Assembly (NCBI RefSeq): GCF_010015445.1
Contig: NC_053115.1
Span: 16,241,505 to 16,305,504, forward strand
Origin: Perca fluviatilis
Lineage: Eukaryota; Chordata; Actinopteri; Perciformes; Percidae
DNA length: 64,000 bases
Reading direction: 5' to 3'
The notes under the pieces are model-generated. The model worked only from the letters and a program-made list of their open reading frames with translations. It was not told the origin of the DNA and searched no databases. Positions 60,225-64,000 of this stretch are shown in pieces. A program made the translations under genes and the position numbers. The stretch's first letter is position 1. Each line of letters opens with the position of its first letter.

Positions 60225-61145
60225 TGGTAGCAGCTCTGGGGGTCTGTACTCATGCACTTTGAGCTAATGGCTAACAATGCTGAAGTTTAGCATGTTAACC
60301 ATCTTAATTTAGATGTTAGTGTAACAGGGTTTGTACAGTGTGATCCCATTTGCCATACTGTATATCTAGTAGTGTACTGTAGGTTCAGAGGTTCACAGGT
60401 GCCCTCTCTCAGTAAGTAAATGCTGCTTGTAGTGTAACAGTTTACAAGAGTTATGCCCTGTTCAGCTCAGGGCTCAGCACAAATGTAACAAATTCATATC
60501 AATATGTACTCTGTATGAGCACAACATCAGTTGTGACTAATAGGGTGCTATGTCTTAACCGGACCGTGGAGAGCCAACTGTATAACTGAGCAGTTTATAT
60601 TCTGTTCCTATCCAGACAATGAATGCAGCACAGAAATAGAAGCAGGCACCCTGGCTCGTCCACCCAACACAACACAGAGGCAAAGGGTTGCTTCGCTAGC
60701 CACTTTCAGTGGTGTCTGCTTGATCTCCATTACATCACATTACATTAGCATGCTAACATTACACAGTACAGCTGAGGCTGTCATTAGTTCTGTAGTTATT
60801 TGGTCACAAACCAAAGTGTTAAACAGAGAGACATTTTGACCTCATGATGGCGCTAGATCAAAATTCAGAGGATCACAGATGTCATTAGCCTCTGGGCAGT
60901 GAGGACATCTGTACCAAGTGGTGATGGAAATCCATCCAATAGTTGTTAAAAAAATTTTTTATCCTGCTGGGGAGGAAACATCAGGGAATGAACATGATCA
61001 GTGGGATGTATCTTTGGGAACTATGACTGTCTGTGCAAAATGTCATAGCAATGCATCCTACAGATGTTGAGATATTTCAGTGAGGACCAAAGCAGTGGAC
61101 CGATCTACAAACAGATCTGCATTGCCATCCCTAGAGCCACATCGC
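60225..61145 (+). repeat. Dispersed repeat family, copy B (longer)
   Basis: GCATGCTAACATTACACAGT, GTACAGCTGAGGCTGTCATT, TATTTGGTCACAAACCAAAG, ATCCATCCAATAGTTGTT and GTTGAGATATTTCAGTGAGG occur in the order seen in copy A. The 3' part (GACCAAAGCAGTGGACCGA, TTGCCATCCCTAGAGCCAC) is absent from copy A. Non-coding; family not assigned. Confidence 0.6.
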
Positions 61146-63073
61146 TACAAAAGAAATTACAACTTTCTAGTAAACAACACTGTCATATATTGCCTTAGTT
61201 CAGGCAGAGCACTAAAGTTGCCCTTGCATTAGCTTACTCGATGGCTTCATTCATGCTTCACAATAACAGGCTTATTGGCTACCAGCTGCCTAGTTATATC
61301 CAAATATAGAGGTGTAGGTTACAACGTGGCCATTATAACCTGACCCTTCTCATTATCTATTTGCGGTTGTGTTCATGTGGCGTTTGCTGCTGCAGTTCGC
61401 TACACCACCTCAACCACCACTTTGAGCGTAATTGTTGATTTAACTAAGATTTAAAGTCTGTGTTTTTGTTCAAGGAAGACTACAGTAGTTTTCCCTATAA
61501 TGCTCTGAATCTTTGAAATCTTCCTCAAATCTTCCCCACCAAATCTAACTGTATATCCATCTAAATGGTTAATCTCCTGAGATAAGTGTTTTTGACTGAA
61601 ATTACATAAGAAAATGTATCATCAGTGGGATCAACCTGCATGGATTAACCATGGATACCTATAGGTCCATCTTGCTGCTGCACTAGACATCAGGTCTAGG
61701 TCATGCACCAGTTCCGACGAGCAGGAAGTGCCTTCCAGGATCCTATCTTCCTATCTCCCCCTCTCTTCCAATACCCAACAATTTCCACCACTCTCTGCTT
61801 CCTAGTCAGCTGCAAAATTACAGATAACAGATTTTTTTTACAGTCAAGAGAGGGAAGTGGGGGGGGGGGAGATGGAAGGAGAGAGAGGAAAAGATGAGAG
61901 GGAGAAAGTAATTGATAGGGAGAGCTGAGAAAACTAAAAATCTCAGTAGTCTCAGTAGTTTTTAGCATAAATTGAAATAGAGAATGGGCTGCTGAATGAC
62001 AGCAGGGAGAGATGAGAAATGGCATATGCTAATTTAGGCTTATGCGCCTGAAATATCCCACGAGAGGCTTTTAATAATGCTGAGGCATTGTGACATTCAG
62101 GTGGCCTGTGCTCATCATTGCTATAATGAAGAGAATATGCTAATAGCTGACTCATCTGCTGGAGGAAGAATTAAACAAAGTAAACAACACCTTTACCGCT
62201 CTCTGTTAGTTTATGGAGGAGATGGGCAGGAGAGGAGACAAAGTGAGAAAGACTAACAGAGGGAGAGAGACGAATGGGATGGAGGGAGGAGCTGCTGCCT
62301 GACATTGGCGATAAATTGTTCCATGCAAAATCTCACAAATAGACACAGTTAATGTACAGCTAATGCATCTGTGAGATTCATTTAGCATTTTTAAAGGGCT
62401 CTTTAGATATTGAAATTATTTTTGAAACACATCATTAAGCACAAATCTGCCATGCATACAAATCTGGACTCAAAGTTTGTGAAATATGAGGTAAGCAGAG
62501 GCAGACTGTGTGATACCTGTTTCTAATTGAAAATGCTTTGTGTAAAAGTGTTCAGTACAGCCAGGAGCCTGGAGAGGTTACCCAAATGCTCAGATCAATA
62601 GACTGAATAAATGCTTAGACTGGCACAACTCTGAGTGCTCAAGTGACTTACAGGACAGAATAAACTTCTGATGCCCTGTACACACTCACAAACTCCAGGA
62701 GATAGAAAAAGAGAAAACATGGGGGTCAAAGCATTGAGGGAATCTGCTGTGAACAGCACATACAGGCTTTACAGTAATCCCTCAAGTTTTTTTTCTTCAT
62801 ATTTCTCCTGACACTCACACTCATGCGTATAGATGAAGTGAAGTGTAGTATGCACCCTAAAAGGACCGACACACAAATGGTTCCTATGTTTTGCTTCATG
62901 AGCAATATGTGCAAGCAAGTGTAAAGATAGAAGTGATACGGATCATATGCTAATCTGGCTGAGGGTAAAAGTGAGATTGAGCACATATCTAGCATGTTTC
63001 ATTGCTATAGCAACAGCCTTTGTACTTGCGAAGGGAAGTGGGTGGCAGAAAAAGGAGCAAGAGTGAGTGGAGT

Positions 63074-63076
<3 letters not shown>
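61146..63076. other. Intergenic, no gene recognised
   Basis: A G-run with GA-rich purine sequence lies at about 61845-61895. No convincing gene. Confidence 0.4.

Positions 63077-63133
<57 letters not shown>
63077..63133. repeat. (GA)n microsatellite
   Basis: About 27 GA units with a single AGAAGAG interruption near 63109. Confidence 0.97.
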
Positions 63134-64000
63134 TGTTGGCTTGCTCCTCTTTCTTGCCGAGGTTCTGCCAATCCAGCTCTCTGCCAACCCAAGACCCTGG
63201 GGCTATAACAGTCAAGGTCACTGAAAAGGGAAAAATGAACAACTCCTAAACATATTTCTGCATACTCCACATCCGAGGGAGGCGATGAGGAGCAGTTCAG
63301 GCTCACGCAGACAGGGGGAGCCACCATTGTACTCTCAGCATGTGCATGATTGTCCTCCACAAGACCCTCTACATACCCACAGAAGGATCATGGTGGCTGT
63401 GAAATACCCTTGAAGGGTCACAGATAATAATCCTTATTTTACCTTTTTTGAATGCCTCTATCTTGTAACATTTTTAAATGTAATAAAGAAAAAACACCAA
63501 AATCATATACCAGCAGTCCTGAATGTGCTTCCTGTTTTGTATGCAAAAGCTCATCATCTCAATAATGTTCCATTCTAAATTCAACTTTCATGGCAGCAGT
63601 ACCGCTGTTGTGGTGGGAATTACATCAACACAAATACCGCTCAGCACATAAATGCAGTGAGGCGGGAACTTAGTTCGTATTAAATTATAATTTAGTTGTA
63701 GCCAACATTCATCCACACATTAGCATTAGTCTGTGAAGGACAACTTTAAATCCCCAAATAAGTGTGTTTGTGTGTGTGTGTGCACTTGTGTTTAGACAGA
63801 GAGACCTTAGGAGCCCCAGAAGTAGGAGAGTGAATATCAAATTAGTTAAGGTTATTGAAGTTCCCCTTGTTTCATAGAGACCTAAATTCTCAGTCAGTCC
63901 CTGCCCCCCCTTTCACACCCTCACACAGCTACTTTCATCACGTCCTTTGAAAGACTTGCAGGACAGGAGTGTTTTAAAGGGTTTTGGTGTCTTGTGTAAA
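63134..64000. other. Intergenic, no gene recognised
   Basis: Short TG run near 63768-63781; otherwise nothing recognised up to the window end. Confidence 0.4.

Overview
The window looks like an AT-rich, gene-poor stretch of a ray-finned fish nuclear genome, probably a percomorph-type teleost. The reasons are long (CA/TG)n arrays every few kilobases, tRNA-derived SINEs, L2/Maui-type LINE 3' ends and reverse-transcriptase remnants, hAT- and Harbinger-like non-autonomous DNA transposons, and one protein-coding gene that is clearly a vertebrate orphan GPCR. Nothing is bacterial, plasmid or phage-like: there are no operons, no ribosome-binding sites and no CRISPR array. The species cannot be named from the sequence alone.

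The one convincing protein gene is gpr22 on the minus strand. Its whole coding region lies in one exon (ATG at 37393, stop at 35705-35707; 562 aa). A strong splice acceptor lies just upstream (exon begins at 37514), the short leader carries two upstream ORFs, and the first AATAAA downstream is at 34960-34965. A CpG-containing segment about 13.4 kb upstream has a good minus-strand splice donor (exon end at 50879) and may be the non-coding first exon and promoter. In that case 37515-50878 is one large intron. In mammals GPR22 sits inside an intron of COG5 on the opposite strand. I recognised no COG5 exon here, so that arrangement is neither shown nor excluded.

The other confident gene is a nuclear tRNA-Phe(GAA) on the minus strand at 30327-30399, intact in acceptor, D, anticodon and T arms and followed by a T-run terminator.

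The rest is intergenic or intronic DNA with repeats. Left arm (1-14 kb): a LINE tail, a TIR repeat, a 23-bp minisatellite, a 60-bp direct duplication next to an AT array, a 602-bp Harbinger-like element with TTA target duplications, and a nested SINE. 14-30 kb: a homopolymer-rich tract, a 327-bp hAT element with perfect 8-bp target duplications, an L2-like RT remnant, and a second, inverted copy of the TIR repeat family. 30-51 kb: the tRNA, gpr22 and its putative intron, and a tRNA-derived SINE. 51-64 kb: long TG and TC arrays beside the candidate promoter, a DNA transposon carrying a small basic ORF, a second L2 RT remnant, and two copies of a dispersed repeat. I found no convincing new multi-gene system. 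The observations most worth following are the enlarged, low-complexity loops of this GPR22 copy, its uORFs and distal first exon, and the 60-bp duplication.
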